The notes under the pieces were generated by a model, which was given only the letters and a program-made list of their open reading frames with translations, did not search any database and had not been told where the DNA came from. Of a stretch of 64,000 nt of DNA, positions 18,508-27,419 are shown piece after piece (position 1 is the first letter of the stretch; every line of letters starts with the position of its first letter). Source of the stretch: an uncultured Prevotella sp. Its GTDB lineage: Bacteria; Bacteroidota; Bacteroidia; Bacteroidales; Bacteroidaceae. Location of the stretch: NCBI GenBank assembly GCA_938028745.1, contig CALIZL010000038.1, positions 14,701-78,700 of the forward strand, given 5' to 3'. The translations under genes and the position numbers were made by a program.

Positions 18508-19545
18508 TTAATTAGCCGATTGGAACTCTTGCAAGAAACGCACGTCGTTCTCAGAGAACATACGCAAGTCGGCCACGTGGTATTTCAAGTTGGTGATGCG
18601 TTCGATGCCCAAACCAAAGGCGTAACCCGAATAAACGGTGCTGTCTATGCCGCAGGCTTCAAGCACATTGGGGTCTACCATGCCACAACCAAGGATTTCA
18701 ACCCAACCTGTGTGCTTGCAGAATCCACAGCCCTCGCCGCCGCAGATGTGGCAAGAGATGTCCATTTCTGCACTTGGCTCGGTGAAAGGGAAATAGCTTG
18801 GGCGCAGGCGGATGTCGGTGTCGGGACCGAAAAGTTCGCGTGCAAAGGTGAGCAACACCTGTTTTAGGTCGGTAAACGACACGTTCTTGTCGATGTACAG
18901 GCCTTCTAGTTGGTGGAAGAAACAGTGCGCGCGTGCCGAGATAGCCTCGTTGCGGAACACGCGTCCGGGGCAAATCACGCGGATGGGTGGCTGTTGGCGT
19001 TCCATCACTCGGCTTTGATCGTTAGACGTATGCGAGCGCAAGATAACGTTTTTCGTTACCTCGTTGGGGTTTGTCTCGATAAAAAAGGTGTCCTGCATGT
19101 CGCGTGCGGGATGGTCGGGCGCGAAGTTCAGCTTGGTAAACACGTGCAGGTCGTCGTCGATTTCTGGTCCTTCGGCAAGCGTAAAGCCCATTCGTTGGAA
19201 AATATCGATGATTTGGTTGCGCACGATAGTTAGCGGATGGCGTGTTCCAAGCTTGATGGGGTAGGGCGTGCGGGTAAGGTCGGGCGCATCTTCGGCCACC
19301 TTTTGCGTACCCACACACGCTTTCAGTTCGTTCAGCTTGTCTTGTGCAAGCTGTTTCAACTCGTTGATTTTCATGCCCACCGCTTTCTTTTGGTCGGCAG
19401 ACACATTGCGGAAGTCGGCCATAAGGGCGGTAATCTCACCTTTTTTGCTGAGATATTTCAGGCGCAGTTGTTCAATTTCTTCGGCGTTTTGTGCCGAGAG
19501 ATTGTTCACTTCGTTCAACAGTTGGTCTATTTTATCGAGTATCAT
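18508..19545 (-). CDS. pheS: Phenylalanyl-tRNA synthetase alpha subunit
   Basis: 345 aa class II synthetase subunit. N-terminal coiled coil (about residues 1-90), then the catalytic core with GTRHPLT, motif 2 region VFRNEAISARAHCFFHQLEG and motif 3 YAFGLGIERI. It also has the insert CHICGGEGCGFCKHTGW, a Cys-rich tract common in Bacteroidetes PheS. With PheT it charges tRNA-Phe; pheT is not next to it here. Own promoter and terminator, so apparently a single-gene unit. Confidence 0.96.
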   Translation of the reverse strand: MILDKIDQLLNEVNNLSAQNAEEIEQLRLKYLSKKGEITALMADFRNVSADQKKAVGMKINELKQLAQDKLNELKACVGTQKVAEDAPDLTRTPYPIKLGTRHPLTIVRNQIIDIFQRMGFTLAEGPEIDDDLHVFTKLNFAPDHPARDMQDTFFIETNPNEVTKNVILRSHTSNDQSRVMERQQPPIRVICPGRVFRNEAISARAHCFFHQLEGLYIDKNVSFTDLKQVLLTFARELFGPDTDIRLRPSYFPFTEPSAEMDISCHICGGEGCGFCKHTGWVEILGCGMVDPNVLEACGIDSTVYSGYAFGLGIERITNLKYHVADLRMFSENDVRFLQEFQSAN

Positions 19546-19574
19546 CTTTTTATTGTGTTATTACAATTTGGATG

Positions 19575-19582
19575 CAAAGTTA
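19575..19582 (-). promoter_or_regulatory. pheS promoter -7 box
   Basis: Minus-strand TAACTTTG, exact TAnnTTTG match, 30 bases before the pheS ATG. Confidence 0.7.
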
Positions 19583-19624
19583 ATATTTTTATATTGAAAT
19601 AAACATGGTGTGGAAATAAAGTTG

Positions 19625-19632
19625 TACTTTTG
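19625..19632 (+). promoter_or_regulatory. -7 box upstream of DUF4348 lipoprotein gene
   Basis: TACTTTTG, exact TAnnTTTG match; 113-base leader before the ATG. No function for the leader is visible. Confidence 0.6.
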
Positions 19633-19745
19633 CATCAACTAGGACACATTTTGGCAGTGCAGAAAAACGCATGCCGAATTGTCCACTTTACGTAAGAATA
19701 ATTTGAGAGACTAACAAAAGAGTATAGGAAACGAAAAGAAAGAGG

Positions 19746-20603
19746 ATGAAGAAACTTATTTTCTTTGCTATAATGGTTGTGCTACTGATAGCGATGGGGC
19801 GCACAACCACTGGGTGTACGGACAAGAAACCGACAACCAACGACACTTTGCGCACTGATACAATAGTGGGCGACACTGCAACGCGCGATACGCTTGAAAG
19901 CATTATCGAAGAACAACCCATGCCCAAAGCGGCAGACGAGTTGTTCGACGACTTTGTGTTCAACTTCGCAGCAAACCGCAAGTTGCAGTTTGCGCGAATA
20001 AAGTTCCCATTGGAGGTTTACCAAAACGATAAGGTGGTGAAACGCATTGAAAAGAAAGATTGGCGCATGGAACACTTCTTTATGAAGCAGGGTTATTATA
20101 CGCTAATCTTCGATAACGCCAAGCAAATGAATTTGGTGAAAGACACAACGATAGGCCATGTTGTTATCGAGAAGATAGCGTTTAACAACAAATCGGTGAA
20201 GCAATTCCTATTCAACCGCGTTAACGGACAGTGGATGCTTACGTCGATGAACCTAAAAGCCATGTACGAAACCACTAATGCCTCGTTCTTGCAGTTCTAT
20301 CAACGCTTTGCATCAGACAGTGCGTTTCAGGTTCAAAGCCTGAACGACTTGGTTGAGTTCACTGCTCCCGACCCCGACGACGATTTTGGTTCTATCACTG
20401 GTTCTATTTCGCCCGAACAATGGCCGTCGTTCAAACCGGGACTTATTCCGAAGGGCGAGATTTACAACATCATCTACGGACAGAAGTACACGGAGAGCAA
20501 CCGCAAGCTGTTTGTTATCCGTGGCGTGGCCAATGGTATGGAGACGGAAATGAACTTCAAGAAGGTGAAAGGCAAATGGAAACTCGTTAAGTTTAACAGC
20601 TAG
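19746..20603 (+). CDS. DUF4348 domain lipoprotein
   Basis: 285 aa. Hydrophobic N-terminus ending in a lipobox-like GRTTTGC (Cys at about residue 24), then a Thr/Asp-rich linker and a domain with DELFDDFVFNFAANRKLQFARIKFP typical of DUF4348. Predicted to sit in the inner or outer membrane facing the periplasm. Function unknown. murB starts 9 bp later, suggesting read-through. The DUF number is from memory and should be checked. Confidence 0.7.
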   Translation: MKKLIFFAIMVVLLIAMGRTTTGCTDKKPTTNDTLRTDTIVGDTATRDTLESIIEEQPMPKAADELFDDFVFNFAANRKLQFARIKFPLEVYQNDKVVKRIEKKDWRMEHFFMKQGYYTLIFDNAKQMNLVKDTTIGHVVIEKIAFNNKSVKQFLFNRVNGQWMLTSMNLKAMYETTNASFLQFYQRFASDSAFQVQSLNDLVEFTAPDPDDDFGSITGSISPEQWPSFKPGLIPKGEIYNIIYGQKYTESNRKLFVIRGVANGMETEMNFKKVKGKWKLVKFNS

Positions 20604-20612
20604 GCTTTTATT

Positions 20613-21635
20613 TTGTGCATGACAGAGTATTACGATTACGATCTTACGCCGCATAATACCTTTGGCATTAAGGCGAGGTGTAAGCGATATGTGGCCTTCA
20701 ATACCGTGGCAGAGGCGCAAAAGGCTTTGCCAAAGCTGGTAAGTGCCAACGAACGACTGCTGATTTTGGGCGGTGGTAGCAACCTGTTGCTGACGGGCGA
20801 CTTCGACGGAACGGTAGTACATTCGCACATTATGGGCATGGAACGGCACGAAGATGGCGAAGAACACGTACTGTTGCGGTGTGGTTCGGGTCTGGTTTGG
20901 GATGAAGTGGTGGCTCAATGTGTGGCCGAAGGCTTGTATGGTGCCGAAAACTTGTCGCTTATTCCTGGCGAAGTGGGGGCTAGTGCTGTGCAAAACATCG
21001 GTGCATACGGCGCGGAGGTGAAAGATTTGATAACCACTGTGGAGGCCGTAGAGGTGGAAACAGGGCGCATTGTGCACTTTACCAATGCCCAATGCGAGTA
21101 TGCTTATCGCCAAAGTCGTTTTAAACGCGATTGGAAAAATCGCTTTTTCATCACCCATGTTACCTATCGACTCTGTCGAACCTTTGTTCCACATCTTGAT
21201 TATGGCAACATTAAGGCCGCATTGGCCGAGAAAGGTATCACCGTGCCCACGCCCATTGAGTTGCGACGGGCCATCATCGACATTCGAAATGCGAAATTGC
21301 CCGACCCCAAAGTGGAGGGTAACGCAGGCAGCTTTTTTATGAATCCCATCGTGCAACGAAGTAAATTCGAGGCTTTACAGGCCCTTTATCCCGACATGCC
21401 ACATTATATAATAGACGCCGAAAGGGTGAAAATACCTGCAGGTTGGATGATAGAGCAATGCGGATGGAAAGGAAAAGCGTTGGGTAGGGCAGGCGTTCAT
21501 CACAAACAAGCATTGGTTTTGGTGAACAAAGGCGGTGCTGAGGGGCGCGATGTGCTGGCTCTTTGCCATCGAATACAAGGTGATGTGAAAGCAAAGTTTG
21601 GCATAGACATCTATCCGGAGGTTAACATACAATGA
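20613..21635 (+). CDS. murB: UDP-N-acetylenolpyruvoylglucosamine reductase
   Basis: 340 aa. FAD-binding segments LLILGGGSNLLL (about residues 49-60) and SLIPGEVGASAVQNIGAYG (about 117-135), and the substrate/catalytic part EGNAGSFFMNP (Ser proton donor). The C-terminal domain with the Tyr-loop region identifies the E. coli-like type I form. It makes UDP-MurNAc for peptidoglycan. Start at M1 or the nearby M3 (TEYYDYDL). Its TGA overlaps the ATG of the next gene (ATGA), implying coupling. Confidence 0.94.
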   Translation: MCMTEYYDYDLTPHNTFGIKARCKRYVAFNTVAEAQKALPKLVSANERLLILGGGSNLLLTGDFDGTVVHSHIMGMERHEDGEEHVLLRCGSGLVWDEVVAQCVAEGLYGAENLSLIPGEVGASAVQNIGAYGAEVKDLITTVEAVEVETGRIVHFTNAQCEYAYRQSRFKRDWKNRFFITHVTYRLCRTFVPHLDYGNIKAALAEKGITVPTPIELRRAIIDIRNAKLPDPKVEGNAGSFFMNPIVQRSKFEALQALYPDMPHYIIDAERVKIPAGWMIEQCGWKGKALGRAGVHHKQALVLVNKGGAEGRDVLALCHRIQGDVKAKFGIDIYPEVNIQ

Positions 21636-22393
21636 AAATCACGTTATTAGGAACGGGCACTTCTAATGGTGTACCCGTGTTAGGTTGTGGTTGTGAGGTT
21701 TGCCGAAGTGACAATTCCAAAGACAAACGCATGCGTTGTGCACTGCTTGTTGAAAGCGAAGAGCACCGCGTACTAGTAGATTGCGGTCCCGACATTCGCA
21801 TGCAGCTGATGCCGCAAGTCTTTCGACCCATCGATGCCGTGCTACTTACCCACATACATTACGACCATGTGGGTGGTGTTGACGACCTTCGACCCTATTG
21901 TCGCTTTGGCGACATCCACCTTTATGGCAACATCGACACCGTAAAGGGATTGAAACACAACATGCCTTATTGCTTTTCAGACGACCTTTACCCAGGCGTT
22001 CCGCTGCTGAAACTGCACGCCATCGAACCCCATCGGCCCTTAATGTTCGGCGACATCAACGTGATGCCCTTTGAAGTGCTGCACGGGCAGATGCCCATCA
22101 TGGCCTACCGATTTGGCAAATTGGCCTATATCACGGACATGAAAGCCATTGGCAACGACGAGTTGCAATACCTTAAAGATGTAGAAGTGCTGATAATAAA
22201 TGCCTTGCGATTTGAAAAAGAGCACCATTCTCACCAATTGGTGAGCGAGGCTGTCGACTTTTCACGGCAGTTAGGCGTAAGGCGAACAATACTAACGCAC
22301 CTTACTCATCAGATAGGTTTGCACGAAACGGCCAACAAAAGGCTGCCCCGCGGCGTAGAATTTGGGTATGATGGAATGCAGGTCGAGCTTTAA
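21632..22393 (+). CDS. MBL-fold metallo-hydrolase (PhnP-like)
   Basis: 253 aa metallo-beta-lactamase fold. Zinc motif HIHYDHVGG (about residues 71-79), a further TDMKAI segment with the bridging Asp, and a late LTHL motif. The GTGTSNGVPVLGCGCEVC start and Cys residues resemble PhnP-type phosphodiesterases and LipB-linked hydrolases. Substrate unknown. Overlaps murB by four bases and ends 15 bp from the convergent minus-strand operon. Confidence 0.85.
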   Translation: MKITLLGTGTSNGVPVLGCGCEVCRSDNSKDKRMRCALLVESEEHRVLVDCGPDIRMQLMPQVFRPIDAVLLTHIHYDHVGGVDDLRPYCRFGDIHLYGNIDTVKGLKHNMPYCFSDDLYPGVPLLKLHAIEPHRPLMFGDINVMPFEVLHGQMPIMAYRFGKLAYITDMKAIGNDELQYLKDVEVLIINALRFEKEHHSHQLVSEAVDFSRQLGVRRTILTHLTHQIGLHETANKRLPRGVEFGYDGMQVEL

Positions 22394-22408
22394 AAACCCG
22401 ACCCACAT

Positions 22409-22684
22409 TTACCATTTTAGTCTGAAGAGCGGCTTTCCGCTGAACTTTCGATATAGTTTCCACCCTAATATAAGGGCGTCTAATACGCCTGCTCCCGTAT
22501 TTACCATGTCGGTAAAACGTTTAGCGGGTGAAGTGTCTGCTTGTTCATTGGGGCGGAACAATTTGTCCCACAGCACCTTGATTTTAGCGTCCTCTTCCTC
22601 TATTTGCTTTCTCAAAGCCTCTTTTCGCGCCCTAATCTGCGTTAGCGACTTATACGACGGTGTTTGTATCGTTTCGTTTTCCAT
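22409..22684 (-). CDS. Conserved small hypothetical protein
   Basis: 91 aa, no signal peptide. The middle part is a charged helix (ARKEALRKQIEEEDAKIKVLWDKLF) and the C-terminus is basic and hydrophobic (LILGWKLYRKFSGKPLF). Third gene of the YtxH - holin-X-like - this gene operon, starting 3 bp after the previous stop. The three-gene layout recalls the YqjD-YqjE-YqjK set of enterobacteria (inference), whose members sit at the inner membrane. Confidence 0.65.
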   Translation of the reverse strand: MENETIQTPSYKSLTQIRARKEALRKQIEEEDAKIKVLWDKLFRPNEQADTSPAKRFTDMVNTGAGVLDALILGWKLYRKFSGKPLFRLKW

Positions 22685-22687
22685 ATG

Positions 22688-23041
22688 CTAATCCATTAAG
22701 ATGCTTGCAAGAATTCTAACCACGGGTTTCTCTATCCATTGCTTGCGGAAAGCGAAGATGAGCAGAAAGAGAGCCAAGTAGAAGGCGGCCACGATGCAGA
22801 AACTGGCAGCCATGCCCAATTTAGGTGCCATAGCGTAGGCCGCAGCGAACGAACCGAAGATGGCAATCATCAGTATCGAGACCGTGAGGATGCCCAACAA
22901 GGTGGCAACGGTGATGAGGCGCACCACCTTTTCGATTACATCGAGCTTCACAAATTCCTTTTGAAGCCCGATGTAATCTTTGAGCACCTCCACGAGTTGC
23001 CCGATGGTTTGCACGTTGTTGTCTGTCGAGAACATGGCCAT
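22688..23041 (-). CDS. Phage holin family / YqjE-like membrane protein
   Basis: 117 aa from the ATG at 23041, one base after the YtxH stop; a longer start would overlap that gene by 19 codons. A short amphipathic N-terminus is followed by two membrane helices (about residues 50-72 and 80-102). This is the Actinobacterial Holin-X/DUF1469 (YqjE) pattern; despite the name it is a chromosomal envelope protein and not evidence of a prophage. Confidence 0.8.
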   Translation of the reverse strand: MAMFSTDNNVQTIGQLVEVLKDYIGLQKEFVKLDVIEKVVRLITVATLLGILTVSILMIAIFGSFAAAYAMAPKLGMAASFCIVAAFYLALFLLIFAFRKQWIEKPVVRILASILMD

Positions 23042-23042
23042 G

Positions 23043-23264
23043 TTATTCAACAATCGACTCGGGAACGGCGTCCTTGATGTCGTCAACAAGGTCGTCAACC
23101 TGCTTGCGGCTCAACTTGAGGTTGTGTCTTTTGCAGAAGTCGTCAACGGCATCCGATATTTTGCCACGTGTTTCTTCGCCCTTTTCAGGAGCAACAAGCA
23201 GCCCTAGGGCTGCACCAGCGATGGCGCCGCCTAAGAATGCGCCAATGTAACCTAATGCTTTCAT
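23043..23264 (-). CDS. YtxH domain protein
   Basis: 73 aa from the ATG at 23264 (MKALGYIGAFLGGAIAGAAL). One Gly/Ala-rich membrane helix, then the YtxH hallmark LLVAPEKGEETRGKI and an acidic helical tail. Small stress-linked envelope proteins of unknown mechanism. First gene of the three-gene minus-strand operon; promoter with full TTTG-N19-TACATTTG match upstream. Confidence 0.85.
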   Translation of the reverse strand: MKALGYIGAFLGGAIAGAALGLLVAPEKGEETRGKISDAVDDFCKRHNLKLSRKQVDDLVDDIKDAVPESIVE

Positions 23265-23361
23265 ACCTTTTGCTTTTAATTGTTTATGTATGTGTATTAA
23301 TAAAATAAGTATTGATCGCTTTTGTAAAGGCATACTAGCCTCATGGCATTCAATATAAAAG

Positions 23362-23392
23362 CAAATGTAGTAAAACTATGACAAAGCTCAAA
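23362..23392 (-). promoter_or_regulatory. Promoter of YtxH operon
   Basis: Minus strand TTTG (23392-23389), 19-nt spacer, TACATTTG (23369-23362). Leader of about 90 nt to the chosen ATG. Confidence 0.7.
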
Positions 23393-23538
23393 ATCTTTAT
23401 GTCATTATTTATGTTAAAAAGCGTGTAGAGTGCTCAATTAACAAACTTTATGCGAGCATATCTCGTGTTTTAGTTATATATTTTGTAATTTCGCCCATCA
23501 TAAAGTGATTGTAAGTTTAATTCTAAATAGGATAGAAG

Positions 23539-24018
23539 ATGAAGAAAAGTATGATTTTATGTGCCAGCTTGTGTGCTGCATTTATGTTGTCGAGCTGTGG
23601 ATCGAGCAAGGAAAGTGCCTACAAGAGGGCTTACGAAAAGGCAAAGTCGCAAGAACAGACCGCTGATAATAGCGCTGCGCCCATCGTGGCACCCGTAGAG
23701 GAGTCGCCCGCAACACAGATAACCGTGGAAGAGAGTGTTGAAAACGCCAGCGTAAGGCAAGAGAATGTTACCGTAGTGAGTGGCTCAGGACTGAACGATT
23801 ACAGCGTTGTCGTTGGCTCGTTCTCGTTAAAAACAAATGCCGAAGGGCTTTATAATAAGTTGAAGGGCGAAGGCCACGATGCACGTTTGGCATACAATGC
23901 CGACCGAAACATGTATCGCGTTGTGGCTGCCTCGTTCACATCGAAAGCCGATGCTGTGAGCTCAAGAAATGAATTCCGTGCTACTTATCCCGACGCTTGG
24001 TTGCTATATAGAAAGTAA
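23539..24018 (+). CDS. SPOR domain lipoprotein
   Basis: 159 aa. Lipoprotein signal with lipobox LSSCG (Cys about residue 20), a linker of about 60 residues, and a C-terminal SPOR domain (about 85-155: YSVVVGSFSLKTNAEGLYNKL ... YRVVAASF). SPOR domains bind septal peptidoglycan strands lacking stem peptides, so a role at the division site or in wall remodelling is likely. ruvX follows 6 bp later. Confidence 0.87.
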   Translation: MKKSMILCASLCAAFMLSSCGSSKESAYKRAYEKAKSQEQTADNSAAPIVAPVEESPATQITVEESVENASVRQENVTVVSGSGLNDYSVVVGSFSLKTNAEGLYNKLKGEGHDARLAYNADRNMYRVVAASFTSKADAVSSRNEFRATYPDAWLLYRK

Positions 24019-24024
24019 ACCAAC

Positions 24025-24441
24025 GTGGCCAGGATATTATCCGTAGATTACGGAAAGAAAAGAACAGGTATCGCTGTTACCGACCCGCTGCAAATTATCT
24101 GCAACGGGTTGGTAACAGTTTCTTCGTCTACACTGGTCGACTTCCTGCTCGACTACACGAAACGTGAGGAAGTGGAACTTATCGTTGTGGGCGAACCAAA
24201 ACAAACTAATGGGCAACCTAGCGAAAACCTCGAACGCGTGAGGCAGTTCGTGGCGCGATGGAAGAAAGCATGCCCCACAATACCCGTTGTGTATTACGAC
24301 GAAAGATTTACGTCGGTGTTGGCTCATCGAGCTATGCTCGACGGAGGCTTAAAGAAAAAAGCCAGACAAGACAAGGCGTTGGTCGACGAGATTAGCGCAA
24401 CAATCATTCTGCAAAGTTATTTAGAATCAAAAAGAAAATGA
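24025..24441 (+). CDS. ruvX: Putative pre-16S rRNA nuclease / Holliday junction resolvase YqgF
   Basis: 138 aa, GTG start. RNase H-like fold with the catalytic [13 protein letters not shown] motif (Asp about residue 7), ELIVVGEP and [10 protein letters not shown]. The family matures 16S rRNA 5' ends; a junction-resolving role has also been proposed. Its TGA overlaps the def ATG by four bases. Confidence 0.92.
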   Translation: MARILSVDYGKKRTGIAVTDPLQIICNGLVTVSSSTLVDFLLDYTKREEVELIVVGEPKQTNGQPSENLERVRQFVARWKKACPTIPVVYYDERFTSVLAHRAMLDGGLKKKARQDKALVDEISATIILQSYLESKRK

Positions 24442-25001
24442 TATTACCAATATATACATATGGACAACAGGTGCTGCGTAAGGTGGCACAAGACATTCCG
24501 TTGGACTATCCCAACTTGAAAGAACTAATCCAAAGCATGTTCGAAACAATGGAAGCCAGCGACGGCATCGGGCTGGCCGCACCGCAAATTGGTTTAGACA
24601 TCCGTTTGTTGGTGGTAGACCTTGACGTGTTAGCCGAGACTTATCCAGAATATAAGGGTTATAGAAAGGCGTTTATCAATCCCCATATCGTTGAGATTGA
24701 CGAGCAATCGCCTACCGAGAGCTTAGAGGAAGGCTGCCTTTCGCTGCCAGGCATACACGAAAAGGTGACGAGACACACGCGCATCCGTATGCAATATGTT
24801 GACGAAGACTTAAAGCCGCACGACGAATGGTTTGAAGGTTATCTCACTCGCGTGCTGCAACACGAGGTAGACCACCTTGACGGCATCCTCTTCACCGACC
24901 ACCTTTCGCCTTTCCGCAAGCAGCTCATTAAAAATAAATTGAAGGCACTGCTGCAAGGTAAGTTCCGCTGTGGCTACCGCACAAAACAAGCAACGCGCTA
25001 A
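24438..25001 (+). CDS. def: Peptide deformylase
   Basis: 187 aa. The three signature motifs are intact: GIGLAAPQ (43-50), EEGCLSLP (97-104, metal ligand C100) and QHEVDHLDG (141-149, His ligands and catalytic Glu). Removes the formyl group from nascent peptides. Overlaps ruvX by four bases; last gene of the SPOR-ruvX-def run. Confidence 0.96.
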   Translation: MILPIYTYGQQVLRKVAQDIPLDYPNLKELIQSMFETMEASDGIGLAAPQIGLDIRLLVVDLDVLAETYPEYKGYRKAFINPHIVEIDEQSPTESLEEGCLSLPGIHEKVTRHTRIRMQYVDEDLKPHDEWFEGYLTRVLQHEVDHLDGILFTDHLSPFRKQLIKNKLKALLQGKFRCGYRTKQATR

Positions 25002-25155
25002 GCACCTCTTCGTTAATCCGAGCGTGCAAAGCCAAACTTGTTTGTCCTTTGCAGGGAACGTGAAACCGTTTTCATAGCAATGAGAAAAAGCAAAACAGCC
25101 TTTGCTCCTTAACAGCGCCAACAGTATTACATCAGAATTTATTGCCATAGGTTGC

Positions 25156-27138
25156 ATGAGAAGAAAGATTGCACTTGTTTTTTTCGCACTAGTCGCGTTC
25201 ATTGCCCGTGCGCAGTTCAACGTAGATAGGCTGATGACTAGTGGACAGATAGCCCTCCATTACGAGGACTACGTGCTTTCCATGCAATATTTCAACCAGA
25301 TAATCTCACTTCGGCCTTACCTTTACCAGCCGTGGCAATACCGCGCCATCGCCAAATTCTATCTGGACGACTACGTGGGAGCCGAAGAGGATGCAGGCGA
25401 GGCCATCAGTCTGAACCCCTACATCGAGGACATTTACGACCTTCGAGCCATCTCGCGCATCAGGCAAAGCAAGTATCAAGAGGCAATAACCGATTACAAC
25501 CGTGCCATTAAGCTCAATCCGAGCAACCGAAACTATTGGTACAATCGCGCAGCCTGCCGTATGAATAGCAAGGATTATGCAGGTGCGCACCACGATATTG
25601 ACACGATTGTGTCGCGTTGGGCCGACTATGCCAATGCCTATACCCTAAACGCGGAGGTGTATTTGCACGAGAAAGACACGCTGAAAGCGGCCGAATGGCT
25701 GGACAAAGGCTTGAAATTAGACCCATACGACGCCAATGTATGGACCATGAGAGCCTACATCAGTCTGTCGCGAAGGCAATGGCGCGAGGCTGATGAGTTC
25801 TTGGGAAAGGCCATTCACCTGAAATCCAAGAACGTGGACAACTATCTCAACCGCGCCATTGCTCGCGTAAACCTAAATAACTTGCGTGGAGCAATGGCCG
25901 ATTACGACCTTGCTCTGGAACTAGACCCCAACAATTTTCTTGGACATTACAACCGCGGACTACTTCGTTTGCAGCTGGGCGACGACAATAGGGCCATCTC
26001 CGACTTCGATTTCATCATCAAGATGGAACCAAACAACTTCATGGCCGTGTTCAATCGCGGCATACTTCACGAGAAAACGGGTAACATACGCGCCGCCATC
26101 GACGACTATTCTGCGGTAATTAAGCAGTTCCCCAACTTCTGGATAGGGCTTTCTTATCGTGCTCGTTGCTATCGCCGACTGGGCATGGTGGCCAAAGCTG
26201 AACTCGACGAGTTTAAGATTTTCAAAGCACAGATGGACAAACGCTTGGGCGTTCAGGCGCGTTGGACGCGTGCCAAGTTGAAAGAAGTACGCAAGCGTAG
26301 CGAGATAAACATGGACAAGTACAACCAAATGGTGGTGAGCGATGAGAACGAAGTGGCCCACGAATACGAAAGTCGTTACCGCGGACGTGTGCAAGACAAC
26401 GCCACCAACACATCGCTCATGCCCATGTTCCACCTTTCGCTCGTGCCATACGCCAACGGAATACGTTCTTATCAGGCTTTCGACCGCGACGTAGAACAGT
26501 TTAATCGCGTGGCAAAACTTGGCCGCCCCTTATACGTTGCTTGTGGAAATGAACAGTTAGACGAACGCCACTCGAAAGATTTCTTTGTTCTTGCCGAGTC
26601 GTTGACGCAGAGAATAGGTGCCAATGCCAACAATGCTGAATTGCGTGCCTTGCTCTTACAGCGTGCGGTGACCTATGGAACACTGCAAAATTTCGATGCA
26701 GCGATAGCCGACCTCACAACGTTGCTCTCGCTAGACAGCACTTCCGTCCTGGCCTATTGGCATCGGGCCGTGTGTCAAATGGCCATGAGCGGTTTCAAGG
26801 CATCCAATGGAGCGGATGCTAAATTGCTGGAAGCAGGCGCATTATCCGACTTGAACCGAGCTATAACCCTACAACCTCAAAGTGCTTACCTATATTATTG
26901 TAGGGCGAATTTGTACTACAACCAAGGCAATAACAATAAAGCCATTGCCGATTATACGGCGGCCATTAAACTAGACAGTCGGTTTGCCGAGGCCTATTTC
27001 AATCGCGGACTGGCCCATGTTGCCCGTGGCGAACGCTCGCAAGGCGTTAAAGACCTTAGCAAAGCTGGCGAACTAGGCCTTTATTCGGCATACAACATCA
27101 TTAAGAAAAACAGTTCTACGGCTGCAAAGAAGAAATAA
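25156..27138 (+). CDS. Secreted TPR repeat protein
   Basis: 660 aa from the ATG at 25156 (MRRKIALVFFALVAFIARAQ signal peptide); an earlier in-frame ATG would bury the signal. At least nine TPR units, for example YQEAITDYNRAIKLNPSNRNYW and LRGAMADYDLALELDPNNFLGHYNRG, in an N-terminal block (about 20-330), a non-repeat middle (about 360-470), then more TPRs to the C-terminus. Likely a periplasmic or outer-membrane scaffold. No partner can be named. Own transcription unit, convergent with the next gene. Confidence 0.85.
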   Translation: MRRKIALVFFALVAFIARAQFNVDRLMTSGQIALHYEDYVLSMQYFNQIISLRPYLYQPWQYRAIAKFYLDDYVGAEEDAGEAISLNPYIEDIYDLRAISRIRQSKYQEAITDYNRAIKLNPSNRNYWYNRAACRMNSKDYAGAHHDIDTIVSRWADYANAYTLNAEVYLHEKDTLKAAEWLDKGLKLDPYDANVWTMRAYISLSRRQWREADEFLGKAIHLKSKNVDNYLNRAIARVNLNNLRGAMADYDLALELDPNNFLGHYNRGLLRLQLGDDNRAISDFDFIIKMEPNNFMAVFNRGILHEKTGNIRAAIDDYSAVIKQFPNFWIGLSYRARCYRRLGMVAKAELDEFKIFKAQMDKRLGVQARWTRAKLKEVRKRSEINMDKYNQMVVSDENEVAHEYESRYRGRVQDNATNTSLMPMFHLSLVPYANGIRSYQAFDRDVEQFNRVAKLGRPLYVACGNEQLDERHSKDFFVLAESLTQRIGANANNAELRALLLQRAVTYGTLQNFDAAIADLTTLLSLDSTSVLAYWHRAVCQMAMSGFKASNGADAKLLEAGALSDLNRAITLQPQSAYLYYCRANLYYNQGNNNKAIADYTAAIKLDSRFAEAYFNRGLAHVARGERSQGVKDLSKAGELGLYSAYNIIKKNSSTAAKKK

Positions 27139-27258
27139 AGTTAAGCGCGTAGAACGTATTTTACCACAGCATTGTAGACCAAACTGTTGTCAAGCGGTGA
27201 CTTTATACGTGCAATAACACCTCACATCCTACTTTGCTTAATGGCTAATTGGTAGGCT

Positions 27259-27323
27259 TAACACAAACAACCCACTTTAACACAAGGCAATATAACTTGT
27301 GCTAAAGTGGGTTGTTTGTGTTA
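27259..27323. terminator. Very long hairpin between convergent genes
   Basis: TAACACAAACAACCCACTTTA pairs perfectly with its complement (21 bp), then one mismatch and six more pairs (ACACAAG / CTTGTGC) close a 9-nt loop. Sits between the TPR gene stop and the stop of the orphan gene. No T tract, so it could be a bidirectional barrier or a small RNA. Confidence 0.6.
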
Positions 27324-27419
27324 TGTGTTCTTGCTTATGCTGTCGTGTTATCGTTTTTCTAAACCCCAGAGGTATAGTTGTTCAATTGATATGATCGTTT
27401 TGTTGCGATACGGTTACTT

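Noticed and set aside
20313..21356. 347-codon minus-strand frame
   Set aside because: It is the antisense of murB and the DUF4348 gene, which have clear motifs on the plus strand.
22688..23041. Prophage holin
   Set aside because: The holin-X/YqjE family is a common chromosomal envelope family and no phage genes are near.
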